NCBI GenBank assembly: GCA_937906765.1
Contig: CALCUV010000245.1
Location: 1 to 6,522 of the forward strand
Origin: an uncultured Prevotella sp.
Lineage (GTDB): Bacteria; Bacteroidota; Bacteroidia; Bacteroidales; Bacteroidaceae
Direction: 5' to 3'
DNA: 6,522 nt
A model generated the notes under the pieces. The model did not search any database, was not told where the DNA came from, and was given only the letters and a program-made list of their open reading frames with translations. Positions 6,124 through 6,522 of the stretch are shown here, in pieces. The position numbers and the translations under genes are program-made. How positions within the stretch are numbered: position 1 is the first letter of the stretch; each line of letters begins with the position of its first letter.

Positions 6124-6522
6124 TTACTCAGGTTGCAACTCATGTTTCTCAGGAAGTGTTTTCCATCCTTCTCCGTAGGTGTCATAAGCGTCAGTAACGA
6201 CCACGAAGGAGAGGGGGTCACATTCCTTAATCTTGAGTTTTACGTCGTTCACTTCTTTGTAACTCACCACGAGGAAAATCATTTCCTTGTTATTGCCCGT
6301 ATAAAGTCCGCTACTCTTAATAATCGTTGCCGAGCGCTCCAGTTCGTGAAGAATGAATTGGCGCAATTCTTCAACGGGTTTGTCACAGATGACAAAAATC
6401 AACTTATCGTCCTTCTTACCATTGATGACAAATGAGAGCACTCTCGCCGTAACGAAAATGGCAATGAGTGAATAGAAGGAAAGTAGCACAGAGGGCTGAC
6501 TATCTTCGGGAGCACCGATGCC
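6124..6522 (-). CDS. YitT family membrane protein (DUF2179 domain), 5' end cut off by the window
   Basis: The frame is open at the right edge; only the last 132 codons are present. Residues 11-33 of the visible part form one hydrophobic segment (VLLSFYSLIAIFVTARVLSF), the final transmembrane helix of the multi-pass YitT domain. The soluble DUF2179 domain follows at about 40-125. Its signature is recognisable as ERSATIIKSSGLYTGNNKEM (62-81), then a strand pair (IFLVVSYKEV), CDPLSFVVVTDAYD and a closing GEGW. Family members have no agreed biochemical role; the domain is thought to be ligand-binding. The gene has its own terminator and is probably transcriptionally independent of the HU unit. 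A GTG at 6489-6487 could be misread as a start, but the family homology extends upstream of it. Confidence 0.92.
   Translation of the reverse strand, partial: GIGAPEDSQPSVLLSFYSLIAIFVTARVLSFVINGKKDDKLIFVICDKPVEELRQFILHELERSATIIKSSGLYTGNNKEMIFLVVSYKEVNDVKLKIKECDPLSFVVVTDAYDTYGEGWKTLPEKHELQPE

Noticed and set aside
6124..6489. Start of the YitT-like gene at the GTG at 6489
   Set aside because: The frame continues open to the window edge, and a YitT-family protein needs several more transmembrane helices upstream of this point.

Overview
The window looks like a chromosomal segment of a Bacteroidales bacterium, most probably Prevotellaceae. The evidence is the combination of a long multi-SLBB export protein, a Bacteroidetes-type Wzi protein, an HU-HIG DNA-binding protein, an adjacent tiny 'smalltalk'-like membrane protein, a Cys lipoprotein ending in the AYSC lipobox, and promoter boxes of the TTTG/TAnnTTTG type. 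Genus level is inference; I could not run a search. Every gene I can support lies on the minus strand, so transcription runs from right to left.

Reading in the direction of transcription: (1) 6522-6124 is the C-terminal part of a YitT/DUF2179 membrane protein, closed by a strong intrinsic terminator at 6052-6094. (2) 6051-5781 is a non-coding stretch holding a likely promoter box (5911-5918) and a leader of about 130 nt, rich in small repeats, in front of the HU gene. (3) 5780-5172 is a two-gene unit: an HU-HIG DNA-binding protein (127 aa), a 55-nt two-tier hairpin, and a 38-aa single-pass membrane protein, ended by a terminator at 5129-5160. (4) 5041-5011 is a near-perfect Bacteroidetes promoter whose 19-nt spacer is almost filled by an inverted repeat, with a second palindrome just upstream. 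(5) 4958-1 is a surface-polysaccharide operon: Wzi-family outer-membrane protein, small lipocalin-like lipoprotein, family-2 glycosyltransferase, and a multi-SLBB polysaccharide export protein that runs off the left edge.

The operon reads as an exopolysaccharide or capsule assembly module. The glycosyltransferase would add sugars in the cytoplasm, the SLBB protein would form part of the periplasmic/outer-membrane export channel, and the Wzi-like barrel would organise polymer at the outer surface. The lipoprotein is an uncharacterised envelope partner. Polymerase, flippase and chain-length kinase genes are not in the window; some may lie beyond the left edge.

The least ordinary parts are the small ORF at 5172-5288, the two-tier hairpin between it and the HU gene, and the nested dyads in the operon promoter. 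I found no RNA genes, insertion sequences, CRISPR arrays or attachment sites.
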